This document shows positions 11,890 to 23,584 of a stretch of DNA of 64,000 nucleotides, one piece after another; positions within the stretch are counted from its first letter, which is position 1; the number at the start of each line of letters is the position of its first letter. The notes below the pieces were generated by a model. The model saw only the letters and a program-made list of their open reading frames with translations, ran no database searches and was not told where the DNA came from. This DNA comes from Eurosta solidaginis (lineage: Eukaryota > Arthropoda > Insecta > Diptera > Tephritidae): the NCBI RefSeq assembly GCF_040869045.1, contig NC_090324.1, forward strand, positions 58,371,346-58,435,345. Direction: 5' to 3'. The position numbers and the translations under genes are program-made.

Positions 11890-12120
11890 TATACAATGGT
11901 TTTTATTATTGATATTAAAGAAAAATTGCAAAGTTTACAAACGACGATGGATACGAGGACATGTTTCTGAATTTCACTTCTTCATAAGCTAGCTTCTCGG
12001 GAGCTGAGTATTGAACTCGAATCTTCAACATTCATACCAGTGTAAACGCAGATGCCTTTAACCACTCAGCCATATGAATGTCCCGCTGTTCGCTTTGCAT
12101 TTGGCTTCTAAGAATTGCCT
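11890..12120 (-). mobile_element. tRNA-derived SINE, copy 1
   Basis: On the minus strand there is an A box (TGGCTGAGTGG, 12062-12072) followed 39 bp later by a B box (GATTCGAGTTC, 12013-12023). The gap is long enough for a tRNA-Ser/Leu-type variable arm. There is no matching acceptor stem, so it is not a tRNA gene. Sequence beyond the tRNA-like head on both sides is shared with copies at 35360-35580, 55960-56150 and 56300-56530. Confidence 0.75.
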
Positions 12121-12796
12121 TTTTTTTGCCATTCCTTTTTTATTCACTATTAGGTGCATACAATCTGTATGCTGTTTAATCCTAATTGCGTGTTATGTTT
12201 TAAACGCACTTTTGAAAACCTTTGTAACATTTGTTTGAATTTTTTTAGTATTTGTTTTTAATACTTTCACTGTTACATTATATCAATATAATCATATGTA
12301 TGTAACACTGGTTTACAGCAAAAATGCACCAGAGACGCCATTATGAAATTCCTATGTAGAATCACACCCTGATTCCGAAAACCAAGGTTATTTTTAATTC
12401 TATGTTAACGTTTTTGAGATATTTGCAAATATCTGTTTTGTCAAAAAAAAAAAAAAATTGGGTCCACTTAATCATATATATCTCAAGAACGAATTGAGCA
12501 ATTCCAAAAGCTGAAGCTTTTAAAAGATAATAAAATTTGCTATAAACTGTGCGTACAACACTTTTTCTAGGCCTTGCAGATTCAAAGATAACGAAAGATC
12601 TTTACAGATTTTTTCAATTTTTTTTGTAAAAATATAAAAAAAGATTGTACTTTGCGAGGAAGGATCTCGAAAGCTTTTTATTTTTTGCGGTTTTTTCCCC
12701 TCTAAACTGTGTTTTATTACAAAAAAATAAAATTTCATTTAACAAAATCGATGAACTAATACAAAAGTTATAAGCGTTCAAATAAATATATCTATA
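12121..12796. repeat. Repeat stretch with TE-X untranslated sequence
   Basis: No gene. It includes a poly-A run (near 12445) and, from about 12465, the block cagattcaaagataacgaaa and tgcgaggaaggatctcgaaa that flanks other TE-X pieces. It recurs at 14938-15306, 35580-36259 and, in part, 38280-38518. Confidence 0.5.
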
Positions 12797-14680
12797 CTAG
12801 CAGACCCGGCAGACATTGTTCTGCGCTAAATTTGGTATATCTGCATACATTTTAATAAGCTTTTTCCGTCTAACTCTGCCCTCGCCCCTCTACACTTTTT
12901 CCTAATCTTTGTATTCACTCCTCCCTCCGTATTTTTCGCTTCATCTATCTCCATCTTCGTCTCATTCTATCTCTTCTCAGTCTCCTTCTCTCTTTTCTCT
13001 TCTCTCAAGTTTTTCTCATTCTTCTTCATATCTTATTGTCAGTCCCAACTGTTTTCTGCGAAAAAGGCAGAACTCGGTTGAAGCCTCGCCCAGTTTTTAT
13101 ACACAGTCGACCGTCTGTCCTTCCGCTCGGCCGTCAACACGATAACTTGAGCAAAAATCGATATATCTTTACTTAGCTCAGTTGACGCACTTATATGAAC
13201 TCACTTTGTATTGGCATCAAAAATGGCCGAAATCCGACTATGACCACGCCCACTTTTTCGATATCGAAAATTACGAAAAATGAAAAAATTGCCATAATTC
13301 TATACCAAATACGAAAAAAGGGATGAAACATGGTAATTGGATTGGTTATTTGACGCAAAATATAACTTTAGAAAAAAACTTTGTAAAATGGTTGTGACAC
13401 CTACCATATTAAGTACAAGAAAATGAAAAAGTTCTGCAGGGCGAAATAAAAAACCCTTGAAATCTTGGCAGGAATACTGTTCGTGGTATTACATATATAA
13501 ATAAATTAGCGGTACCCAACAGATAATGTTCTGGATCACCCTGGTCCACATTTTAGTCGATAACTGGAAAACGCCTTCACATATACAACTACCACCACTC
13601 CCTTTTAAAACCCTCATTAATACCTTTAGTTTGATACCCATGTCTTAAAAACATATTCTAGGGTCACCCCTGGTCCACCTTTATGGCGATATCTCGAAAA
13701 GGCGACCACCTATAGAACTAAGGCCCACTCCCTTTTAAAAAGACTCATTAACACCTTTCGTATGATACCCATATTGTACAAACGCATTCTAGATTCACCC
13801 CAGGTGCACCTTTATGGGGATTTCTCGAAAGAGCGACCGCCAATACAACTACCACCACTCCCTTTTAAAACCCTCATTAATACCATCAATTTAATACCCA
13901 TATCGTACAAACACATTCTAGAGTCACCCCTGGTCCACCTTTATGGCGATATCTCGAAAAGGCATCCACTTATAGCACTAAGCCCCACGCCCTTTTAAAA
14001 TACTCATTATCACCTTTCGTTTGATACCTATATTGTACAAACGCATTCTAGAGTCACCCCTTGTCTACCTTTATGGCGATATTTCGAAAAGGCGTCCACC
14101 TATAGAACTAAGGCCCACTCCCTTTTAAAATACTCATTAACCCCTTTCATTTGATACCCATATCGTACAAACAAATTCTAGGGTCACCCCTGGTACACCT
14201 TTATAGCGACATCCCGAAAAGGCGTACACCTATGGAACTAAGGATCACTCCCTTTTAAAATACTCATTAACACCTTTCATTTGATACCCATATCGTACAA
14301 AGAAATTTTAGAGTCAACTCTGATCCACCTTTATGGCGATATCTCGAAAAGGCGTCCACCTATAGAGTTAAGCCCACGCCTTTTAAAATTCTCATTAACA
14401 TTTTTCATTTGATACCCATATCGTACAAACTAATTTTGAGTCAGCCATGGTACACTTTTATGGCGATATCCCTAAATGGCGTCCACCTATAGAACTATGG
14501 CCCACTCCCTCATAAAATACTCTTTAATACCTTTCATTTGATACACATGTCATACAAAAACATTGCAGGGTTACCTCGGTTCATTTTCCTACATGGTTAT
14601 TTTCCCTTATGTTGTCACCATAGCTCTCAACTGAGTATGTAATGTTGGGTTACACCCGAACTTAACCTTCCTTACTTGTT
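12797..14680 (-). mobile_element. Non-autonomous Helitron (DINE-1/Helentron-like), copy 1
   Basis: On the minus strand the 3' end is CTAG at 12797-12800, preceded by a hairpin: 5-bp stem GCAGA/TCTGC (12809-12813 and 12820-12824), 6-base loop. The other end, acaagtaaggaaggttaagt at about 14661-14680, is the typical start of fly DINE-like elements. Internal features are a CT-rich block, a vestigial GTCCCA site and a minisatellite of about 130-bp units (13540-14590). No Rep/helicase frame exists, so movement would need a partner element. The left flank (tatatctata) is the same in all four copies. Confidence 0.75.
13540..14590. repeat. About 130-bp Helitron minisatellite
   Basis: About eight diverged units share the phrases tttgatacccatatcgtaca, ttatggcgatatctcgaaaa and cactcccttttaaaa. 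The phrase cctttcat ends at 14150 and again at 14280, which gives the 130-bp period. Equivalent arrays lie inside the other three copies. The number of units differs between copies (the copy at 40881 has extra units, that at 36260 fewer), indicating unequal exchange. Confidence 0.8.
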
Positions 14681-14681
14681 T

Positions 14682-14930
14682 TATAATTGAAAAAGATATG
14701 TGTCTTGTTTTGACGCTTATTTAGATTAGGATCGGTTTCTCTCATGAGAAACCAACAGTAGTCACCCATCATAGCGACATCCCAGAATCCTTGATACCAG
14801 CTTTCAATCATTTTCATTTGCTGGTGAAAACTTTCGCCATGCTCGTCACTTTCGTCGACAAGATTTTGCGGGAAAATTTTAAATGGGAGTGTAGAAAATG
14901 AATTTTTAAAGACATATTTACTTTTTGCAA
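14682..14930 (-). pseudogene. TE-X C-terminal fragment, copy 1
   Basis: The minus strand encodes LVDESDEHGESFHQQMKMI, then WYQGFWDVAMMGDYCWFL and a Lys-rich end. This is the C-terminal part of the same protein that is more complete at 52828-54764. The Helitron at 12797-14680 is inserted just 3' of it, so its last residues are replaced by Helitron sequence. Confidence 0.65.
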
Positions 14931-15306
14931 ATACCCGTTTTGTCAAAAAAAAAAAAAAAAAAAAAAATTGGGTACACTTAAGCATATATATCTCAAGAAC
15001 GATTTGAGAATTCCAAAAGCTGAAGCTTTTAAAAGGTAATAAAATTGTTATAAACTGTGCGTACACCACTTTTTCTAGGCCTTGCAGATTCAAAGATAAC
15101 GAAAGATCATTACGGATTTTTTCAATTTTTTTTTGTAAAAATATAAAAAAAGATTGTACTGTGCGAGGAAGGATCTCGAAAGCTTTTTATTTTTTGCAGA
15201 TTTTTTTCCCTCTAAGCTCTGTTTTATTACAAAAAAATAAAATTTCATTTAACAAAATCGATGAACTAATACAAAAGTTATAAGCGTTCAAATAAATATA
15301 TCTATA
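14931..15306. repeat. TE-X untranslated block (second copy in unit 1)
   Basis: A poly-A run (14946-14969) and the AT-rich block up to tcaaataaatatatctata are a near copy of 12440-12796. Together with the Helitron that follows, this marks an internal tandem duplication of about 2.5 kb. No gene seen. Confidence 0.6.
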
Positions 15307-17027
15307 CTAGCAGACCCGGCAGACATTGTTCTGCCCTAAATTTGGTATATCTGCATACATTTTAATAAGCTTTTTCCGTCTAACTCTGCCCTCGCCCCTC
15401 TACATTTTTTCCTAATATTTGTATTCACTCCTCCCTCCGTATTTTTCGCTTCATCTATCTCCATCTTCGTCTCATTCTATCTCTTCTCAGTCTCCTTCTC
15501 TCTTTTCTCTTCTCTCAAGTTTTTCTCATTCTTCTTCATATCTTATTGTCAGTCCCAACTGTTTTCTGCGAAAAAGGCCGAGCTCGGTTGAAGCCTCGCC
15601 TAGTTTTTATACACAGTCGACCGTCTGTCCTTCCGCTCGGCCGTATAACACGATAACTTGAGCAAAAATCGATATATCTTTACTTAGCTCAGTTGACGCA
15701 CTTATCTGAACTCACTTTGTATTGGTATAAAAAATGGCCGAAATCCGACTATGACCACGCCCACTTTTTCGATATCGACAATTACGAAAAATTAAAAAAA
15801 AAAATGCCATAATTCTATACTAAATACGGAAAAAGGGATGAAACATGGTAATTGGATTGGTTATTTGACGCAAGATATAACTTTAGAAAAAAACTTTGTA
15901 AAATGGTTGTGACACCTACCATATTAAGTACAAGAAAATGAAAAAGTTCTGCAGGGCGAAATAAAAAACCCTTGAAATCTTGGCAGGAATACTGTTCGTG
16001 GTATTACATATATAAATAAATTAGCGGTATCCAACAGATAATGTTCTGGATCACCCTGGTCCACATTTTGGTCGATATCTGGAAAACGCCTTCACATATA
16101 CAACTACCACCACTCCCTTTTAAAACCCTCATTAATACCTTTAGTTTGATACACATGTCTTAAAAACATATTCTAGAGTCACCGCTGGTCCACCTTTATG
16201 GCGATATCTCGAAAAGGCGACCACCTATAGCACTAAGGCCCACTCCCTTTTAAAAAGACTCATTAACACCATTCGTTTGATACCCATATTGTTCAAACGC
16301 ATTCTAGAGTCACCCCTGGTCCACCTTTATGGGGATTTCTCGAAAAGGCGACCGCCAATACAACTACCACCACTCCATTTTAAAACCCTCATTAATACCT
16401 TCAATTTAATACCCATATCGTACAAACACATTCTAGAGTCACCCTTGTCCACCTTTATGGCGATATCTCGAAAAGGCTTCCACTTATAGCACTAAGCCCC
16501 ACGCCCTTTTAAAATACTCATTAGCACCTTTCGTTTGATGCCCATATTGTACAAACGCATTATAGAGTCACCCCTGGTCTACTTTTATGGCGATATCTCG
16601 AAAAGGCGTCCACCTATAGAACTAAGGCCCACTCCCTTTTAAAATACTCATTAACCCCATTCATTTGATACCCATATCGTACAAACAAATTCTAGGGTCA
16701 CCCCTGGTACACCTTTATGGCGATATCCCGAAACGGCGTCCACCTATGGAACTAAGGATCACTCCCTTTTAAAATACTCATTAACACCTTTCATTTGATA
16801 ACCATATCGTACAAAGAAATTCTAGAGTCAACTCCATTCCACCTTTATGGCGATATCTCGAAAAGGCGTCCACCTATAGAACTAAGCCCACGCCTTTTAA
16901 AATTCTCATTAACATTTTTCATTTGATACCCATATCGTACAAACTAATTTTAGAGTCAGCCATGGTGCACTTTTATGGCGATATCCCTAAATGGCGTCCA
17001 CCTATAGAACTATGGCCAAATTGCACA
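15307..17027 (-). mobile_element. Non-autonomous Helitron, copy 2 (5' truncated)
   Basis: Same CTAG end (15307-15310) and GCAGA/TCTGC hairpin as copy 1, with the CT-rich block and minisatellite. It stops abruptly at 17027 (ctatggcc), where unit 2 begins, and lacks the acaagtaagg end. The cut is the segmental duplication junction, not a transposon end. Confidence 0.75.
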
Positions 17028-18265
17028 TGGAACAACTAAAGACTCTCCTGTATTAAAAAAAATGTCATAGTAGCTCTAAATCGCGGCCCCCCTCAGAAAA
17101 CCCCCACCCCTCCCTCTCTCGGCGGGCCTGACGAGGTGCTATACTTGATATCATTCGCTATAATATTTTTTATTGACAAGCATGTTGTTTAATTAAACAC
17201 CAAGCAATTACACGGAAGTATATCCGCACCACCTGAAAATATGAGTGCCACAGCGTATACGTAACATTTTAATATTACATATAAACAAATAAAAAAATGC
17301 AATAAAATAATATTGCGACTATAAGCTGAGATATAACCTATCCTACATTTCAAGTTATATCAAACTACAAACGGGGTGCAAAACAAATTCAAAATCGGTT
17401 CTGTAGTTTAGGAGTCCATTGGCCTTAAACTCGTGACACGTGTTTTTATAAGCTTTTATTTAGTTTCACTTTTGTTGTCTGTAATGGAATCTTGCAAGTT
17501 AAATTTGATACACTTCCCGGTGTCCGATTGAGCTGAAATTTTGCACACATATATAACTCCGATGACAATGCAATATTACTTTGTTAGAATTCGATAAATT
17601 AATCGATAACACAGTATCGGTAAAGATTTGTATTTACTTTGGCATAACAGCCTAAGTCCCATACAAACCCGCCGGTACCTATCCGTGGATTGTGATATTT
17701 GGACTTGGTGAATCACGCGTGTCACGCGTGGTGAATCTCAACGCTTGCGAAAAGCGGAGACACAACCCTCTGTTGTATTTCTGTGTATAACCAACATAGC
17801 TGAATTTTTAAGGCTGTTTAACTCTGTAATCTTTTCTGTAATTTATTTTGCTTTTGGAAAAATTACCTATTTGAAAAAAGCTGGCTGAAAAATATTGGCA
17901 TAACAGCTTAAGTTAAATCAAGAATGGAAAATCTTGGAAAATTTGAGCAGATGTGGCAATTTCGCGCGTCCGTTGAACGAAATATTGACAATCTGCTGAT
18001 CATCGCTAGGAAATTAGTGACATTCCATCAACTAAGCAGCACTTTAGCAATACTACTGTTATTATTTGGCCGCTCAAACACACACATATTAATTGTGCAT
18101 TAAATCTAAAATATACAAATACACCATAATAATTTATACGGCCAAAGCCATAATAATTTACTCTACTAAAAATAAAAAATAAAATTCATATTTAAATTAA
18201 ATTTATGAAAAAGGCTTTTCTAAGAACAAGCTTCTATTACTTGTTAATAAAACGAACTAAAAAGT
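17028..18265 (+). repeat. AT-rich flank repeat, copy 3
   Basis: Matches 2297-3521, including the left part found nowhere else. Small differences include a 4-bp insertion near 17246 (gagtgcc against gac). No gene seen. Confidence 0.7.
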
Positions 18266-18878
18266 AAAAAATAAAATTAAAGAAAAAAAAACTTTTTTAA
18301 AAATAGGCTTTTATTATTTTGGTTAATAAAATTAACTAAAAAGTAAACAATAAATTGACTCTAAAGAAATATAACACTTTATAAGTTCAGTGTAAGCTTA
18401 AACGATAATTAGGCTTTTTCGTCTGCGACAAAAAATTCTATATTGTACATAATTATATATTTTTAACATTAAAACTTTACACCTAAATTATTAAAGCTTA
18501 CAGTTTATATCACAGTCCTAATTGTTCTAATAAAAGCGTGTTACATTGCGATAGCAAGAAAATGAGATCCTAAATGTTCTTAATTATACCATCAAAATTT
18601 AACACGTTTTTTATTAGAACAATTTGGACTGTGATATAAACTGTAAGATTTAATAATTTAGGTGTAAAGTTTTAATGTTAAAAATATATAATTATGTACA
18701 ATATAGAATTTTTTTGTCGCAGACGAAAAAGCCTAATTATCGTTTAAGCTTACAATGAACTTATAAAGTGTTATATTTCTTTAGAGTCAATTTATTGTTT
18801 ACTTTTTAGTTAATTTTATTAACCAAAATAATAAAAGCTTATTTTTAAAAAAGTTTTTTTTTTCTTTAATTTTATTTT
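18266..18878. repeat. Foldback palindrome, copy 3
   Basis: Same arms of about 280 bp and same loop (near 18540-18600) as the copy at 3522. Confidence 0.85.
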
Positions 18879-19434
18879 CTATTTTTAATGATTACTTTCC
18901 AATTGATTAAAAAAATCATGATTTTTACGATTATTGAAAAAGTCAAAAAATAATCAAAAGTAATCAAAGATAACGAACAACCATTACGGATTTTTTCAAT
19001 TTTTTGTAAAAATGTAAAAAAATTTGTACTTTGCGAGGAAGGATCTCGAAAACTTTTTATGTTTTTGCAGATTTTGTTTTTTTCTCTCTAAGCTATGTTT
19101 TATTACAAAAAAACAAAAAAAATACGCTTTCATTCAGCAAAATCGATGGACTAATACACAAGTTATAAGCATTCAAATAAATATATCCATTTAATACTTA
19201 AATACACTACTGGTTCATATGTGTTAGTATTCGTATATCAGTTAGTTAGCAGGTAGATTTTCGAAGGGTTATTAGATACAAAAAACTGTTAGTGTCGTTT
19301 TCTCAATTTTTACTTGTTCTAAGTATAAATAATAGTACATGCGCCTTGTTCCTTCATAATATCTGCAAGGTTCACCGGATACTGTTCAGTTTATAATTGT
19401 AGTTTATAACCCGTCATTTACCTAAAAATATAAT
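18879..19434 (+). other. AT-rich leader of TE-X copy B
   Basis: Near copy of 4135-4690, with no gene. The sequence leads into the same ATG context (aatataatatgaataaaagg). Confidence 0.5.
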
Positions 19435-20622
19435 ATGAATAAAAGGGCACGAGATTTTGAGTGTACAAATGATCCAGATATCTTCTGTTTCATCTGCGGT
19501 CAATTTATCGACGTGTGTTTTCAAGTATTTTGGAATTGAGCCTAAAAACCATGCACCACATGTCGAGTCGAATTTATTTTTTTGGAAACCGGAACACAAA
19601 GGTGCGTCGTAAAAATTAGGAATTTGCTCCCTTTTAATGCGTAGCTGATTACTTTCTGAAACTATCTATTTGGGCGGCATATGAAATTTATTACACCAAT
19701 GAAGTGGAGGGAACCAAATTGCCATTCAGCGGCCTGCTATATTTGTACTACAAAAGTACTTGGGGTTGGAAAGTCAAGAAAATTAACCTATGCGATCCTA
19801 TCTAGAGTGTCATTACCAGAACTAAATTCAACGGAAGCTACATTGCCAGAATCAAATTTAACTTTAGTTCCAGCTCCAGTTTCGTTGTCAACAGCAGTAT
19901 CTGATTACGCGGCATCATGTTGTACTGTATTTCAAAGGAAAACGAAAGAAACTATTTATCACAAGCACAACTCAATGGTTGGATAAGGGATTGGGAATTG
20001 TCAAAGGAAAAGGCCGAACTACACGCCTCTCGTATGCAACAATTTAAATTTGTTTCATCTGATGTTAAGGTAACATATTATAGAACTCGTCACGAACAAT
20101 TTTCCAAGTACTATACGAAGGAGGACAGTGTTTGTTACTGCAAACACATTGCTGGTCTATTCAAACTGTTTGGTGAACCATATGATTCAAAAGAGTGGCG
20201 ATTTTTCACAGACGGCAATAAATTAAGTTTAAGGACTGTTTTATTGCATATTGGAAAAGCCCTCTATCCCGATCGCGCATGCAGTAAATACGAAGGAAAC
20301 GTATGAGGTATTCCAAAAATTATTCAAATTAATCAAATACGAAGAACATGATTGGAAAATATGTGTCGATCTTAAAGTCGTTGGAATGCTATGTGGTCTA
20401 CAAAGTGGATACACAAAATACTGTTGATTGCTATGCAAATGGGATAGCCGAGCTCGCCAAGACCACTACATCATAAAGGATTGGCCAGAAGGAATCGAGT
20501 TTCAAGTTGGGGCGGATAACATAAAATACTCCCCACTTATAAAGGAGGAAACAAAAGGACGTGTGGCACTCGGGGACTGCCGCGGTAAAACTATTTTATA
20601 TTATCAACTTATACAATTATAA
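19435..20622 (+). pseudogene. TE-X transposase-like pseudogene, copy B
   Basis: Nearly identical to the copy at 4691-5872 and broken at the same places. A short N-terminal piece with CFICGQF is followed by frames at 19681-19986 (PMKWREP, CYICTTK), 19917-20306 (YYRTRHEQFSKYY, WRFFTDGNKLSLRTV) and 20428-20622 (LCKWDSRARQ). The shared stops show that the gene was dead before the 14.7-kb duplication. It differs by a 6-bp difference (gatacaca near 20408) and a few substitutions. Confidence 0.6.
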
Positions 20623-20756
20623 TATTTATGCAACATTTTGTTTTCTTTGATATTAATTCAATTTTTGTCTTTGATATTAATTCAAGTTAACCTTTTTAAG
20701 CGTGGTGACCGATAAGATAACAAATTTTTTACTTTTATTGAATAAATGAGAAGTTA

Positions 20757-22239
20757 ATATTTAACTTTCAATTTAACTTTAAATTTAACTTTATTTTTAA
20801 CTTTAACTTTAACATTCACCTTAATTTTAACTTTAACTTTAGCTTTAACTTTAACTTTAATTTTAACTTTAACTTTAAATTTAAATTTAACTTTCACTTT
20901 CACTTCAACTTTAACTTTTACCTTAACTTTAACTTTATTTTTAACTCTAACTTTAACTTTAACATTCACTTTAGTTTTAACTTTATCTTTAACTTTAACT
21001 TTAACTTTAACTTTAACTTTATCTTTAACTTTAACTTTAACATTAAGTTTCACTTTCACTTTAACTTTCACTTTCACTTTAACTTTAACATTCACTTTAA
21101 CTTTACCTTTAACTTTAACTTTATTTTTAACTCTAACTTTAACTTTAACTTTAACATTCACTTTAATTTTAACTTTAACTTTAACTTGAACTTTAACTTT
21201 ATCTTTAAATTTAACTTTATCTTTAACTTTAATTTTAACTTTAACTTTAACTTTAACTTTAAATTTAACTTTCACTTTCACTTTAACTTTAACTTTTACC
21301 TTAACTTTAACTTTAACCTTAACTTTTACTTTAACTTTAACTTTAACTTTAACTTTAACTTTAACTTTCAATTTAACTTTAACTTTAATTTTAACTTTAA
21401 CTTTCACTTTCACTTTAAATTTAAATTTACTTTTAACTTTAACTTTCGCTTTAACTTTAACATTCACTTTAACTTTAACTCTAACTTTAACTTTAACTTT
21501 AACATTAACTTTAACTTTAACCTTCACTTTAACTTTCACTTTAACTTTTACCTTAACTTTAACTTTAACTTTAACTTTTACTTTAACTTTAACTTTAACT
21601 TTCAATTTATCTTTAACTTTAACTTTATTTTTAACTTAACTTTAATTTTAACTTTAAATTTAACCTTAATTTTAACTTTATCTTTAACTTTAACATTAAC
21701 TTTAACTTTAACATTAACTTTAACTTTAACTTTAACTTTAACTTTAACTTTAACTTTAACTTTAATTTTAACTTTAACTTTAACTTTAGCTTTAACTTTA
21801 ATTTTAACTTTAACTTTAACTTAAGCTTTAGCTTTAAATTTAACTTTAACTTGAACTTTAACTTTAACTTTATTTTTAACTTTAACTTTAGCTTTAACTT
21901 TAACTTTAACTTTAATTTTAACTTTAACTTTAACTTAAGCTTTAACTTTAAATTTAACTTTAACTTGAACTTTAACTTTAACTTTATTTTTAACTTTAAC
22001 TTTCACTTTCACTTTAACTTTAAATTTACTTTTAACTTTAACTTTCGCTTTAACTTTAACATTCACTTTAACTTTAACTCTAACTTTAACTTTAACTTTA
22101 ACATTAACTTTAACTTTAACCTTCACTTTAACTTTCACTTTAACTTTAATTTTAACTTTAACTTTAACTTTAGCTTTAACTTTAATTTTAACTTTAACTT
22201 TAACTTAAGCTTTAACTTTAAATTTAACTTTAACTTTTT
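20757..22239. repeat. TTTAAC hexamer array, copy B, left part
   Basis: Same array as 6005-7905, starting with the identical phrase ttaatatttaactttcaatt. It is interrupted at about 22240 by the LINE. With the right part (26788-28258) it totals about 3 kb, longer than copy A, so the array has expanded or contracted since duplication. Confidence 0.9.
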
Positions 22240-22270
22240 AACAACCCCCGCTAAAGCGACCTTGTCGGTA

Positions 22271-23584
22271 ATGCCCACACAAGGCACCGAATCGGCGGAA
22301 AAGACAAAGGCAGCGAAAGCACAGCTGCGCAATAACCCCAGCCAGTCCACACCTGCTACTGCAAGGGAAAAAGCGTCGGTCAGCTCACCCAATGTCGTTG
22401 CACAGCGCGCTGTTGGGAAGGAGAAACGTGCGACTCCGCCAAGAGGCTCACTCTCATACACAAGCCTCGAAGGGAAGAGCCAAGACGAACTGCTGGAGTA
22501 TGCGGTATCAGTGCTGCGCGAGATGCAGGAAACCGCTCTCAAGCAGAAGACCGTGTCCAAGGACATAAAAACCGGTATGGCTCTTCTCGAGGAAGCGTTA
22601 AGCTGCATGGGATCGTTAAGGGCCCAAAAGGTAGATGAGAGCAGAGAATCGGGCCGAAAAAGCAAGAGGGCACGAACGAGCTCAGATTCCCACTCGGAGG
22701 ACTTGGAAGCCAAAAAGAAACGAGATGAAAGAACAAATACGCTTTCACAAGGTGAGTCTTGGTCCAATGTAGCGCGCCGGAGGCTGAAACAGCGGGCCCA
22801 GTCAGCCAAGCAGGCAACCCCCGTCCAAGCTCCTAAAGCTCAAAAACGGGCGAGAAAGAGGAGACAAGCAGCAACTTTTGTGGTAAAACCTGTGGAAGGC
22901 AAAAGCTATGCCCAGGTACTAGGGGCCATACGCGGCCAGCTCCGCCCTAATGACACAGGTACGGTGGTACGGTCAGTACGAAAAACCAAATCTGGTAACG
23001 TACTGATTGAAACGGCGCGCTGCAGTGACCAGACGGCCTTCAGAGCAGCTATAGGTAGTGCAGTAGGAGAGGTCGGTGAAGCACAACAGCTCTCCAAGCG
23101 GATGAAGTTGGAAGTACTTGGCATGGACTGTCTCACAACTGAAACAGAAATCCAAGACGCAATAAGGAGGGAGGTCGGAAAAGAAGAAATCACTAGACCT
23201 CTCCGGGTCTCTGTGTTCGCAGCAAACCAAAGAGAACAGAAAATGGCGGTCGTCGAAGTGGACGAGAATATTGGCAACGCCCTACTCAAAAAAGGTAAAA
23301 TTCCGATCGGATGGATACAGTGCCGAATCAGACAGCGAGCAGAAGTACAACGCTGCTTTAGGTGTCTCGGCTACGGACACCGGAAGGCAGAATGCAAGGG
23401 TCCAGACAGGAGTAACGCCTGCTGGAAGTGTGGGCAAAGCGGCCACAAAGCTTCGGCCTGTACCGCAGCTCCAAAATGTTACCTGTGTAATACACAGAAG
23501 CTCGATCATGTCCCTGGATCTGGAGCATGCAGCATTTTCAGAGCGGCACTCGCTGTTGCAAAGGCCAAAGTCTCAATTCAATAG
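22271..23584 (+). CDS. LINE ORF1, nucleic-acid-binding Gag-like protein
   Basis: This is a frame of 437 codons. The frame is open further upstream only because the hexamer array lacks stops; ATG 22271 is the first start outside the array. The N-terminal half is charged and probably disordered (Lys/Arg/Glu/Ser-rich). Three zinc knuckles lie near the C-terminus: about residue 361 (CFRCLGYGHRKAEC), about 384 (CWKCGQSGHKASAC) and about 403 (CYLC...H...C). This triple CCHC is typical of R1/I-type ORF1, which coats the element RNA in the ribonucleoprotein particle. The stop overlaps the start of ORF2 by 58 bp, in another frame. Confidence 0.85.
   Translation: MPTQGTESAEKTKAAKAQLRNNPSQSTPATAREKASVSSPNVVAQRAVGKEKRATPPRGSLSYTSLEGKSQDELLEYAVSVLREMQETALKQKTVSKDIKTGMALLEEALSCMGSLRAQKVDESRESGRKSKRARTSSDSHSEDLEAKKKRDERTNTLSQGESWSNVARRRLKQRAQSAKQATPVQAPKAQKRARKRRQAATFVVKPVEGKSYAQVLGAIRGQLRPNDTGTVVRSVRKTKSGNVLIETARCSDQTAFRAAIGSAVGEVGEAQQLSKRMKLEVLGMDCLTTETEIQDAIRREVGKEEITRPLRVSVFAANQREQKMAVVEVDENIGNALLKKGKIPIGWIQCRIRQRAEVQRCFRCLGYGHRKAECKGPDRSNACWKCGQSGHKASACTAAPKCYLCNTQKLDHVPGSGACSIFRAALAVAKAKVSIQ

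Larger units (their letters stand above)
2297..17028 (+). repeat. Segmental duplication unit 1 (about 14.7 kb)
   Basis: The order flank, palindrome, TE-X pseudogene, hexamer array, flank, palindrome, LINE tail, deleted gypsy, SINE, Helitron, TE-X tail, Helitron recurs in the same order in 17029-42723. The sequence starting at 2297 (attgcacatggaacaactaa) restarts at 17030, directly abutting a Helitron cut at 17027. That is the tandem junction. Aligned parts differ by only scattered substitutions and small indels when read by eye. Confidence 0.8.

Noticed and set aside
12000..12085. Functional tRNA-Ser or tRNA-Leu gene
   Set aside because: A and B boxes are present, but no acceptor stem pairs and the copy is repeated within a larger conserved repeat. 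A SINE fits better.
12909..13145. Ser-rich frames repeated at 12909, 15419, 36372 and 40993
   Set aside because: They are the CT-rich block of the four Helitron copies read in frame. There is no recognisable protein and no conservation pattern.
13540..14590. CRISPR array
   Set aside because: Units of about 130 bp without spacer/repeat alternation, inside a Helitron in a eukaryotic genome.
21851..22270. N-terminal extension of LINE ORF1 by 140 residues of Phe-Asn repeats
   Set aside because: This is the array read in frame with ORF1 upstream of the insertion. The first ATG outside the array is at 22271.
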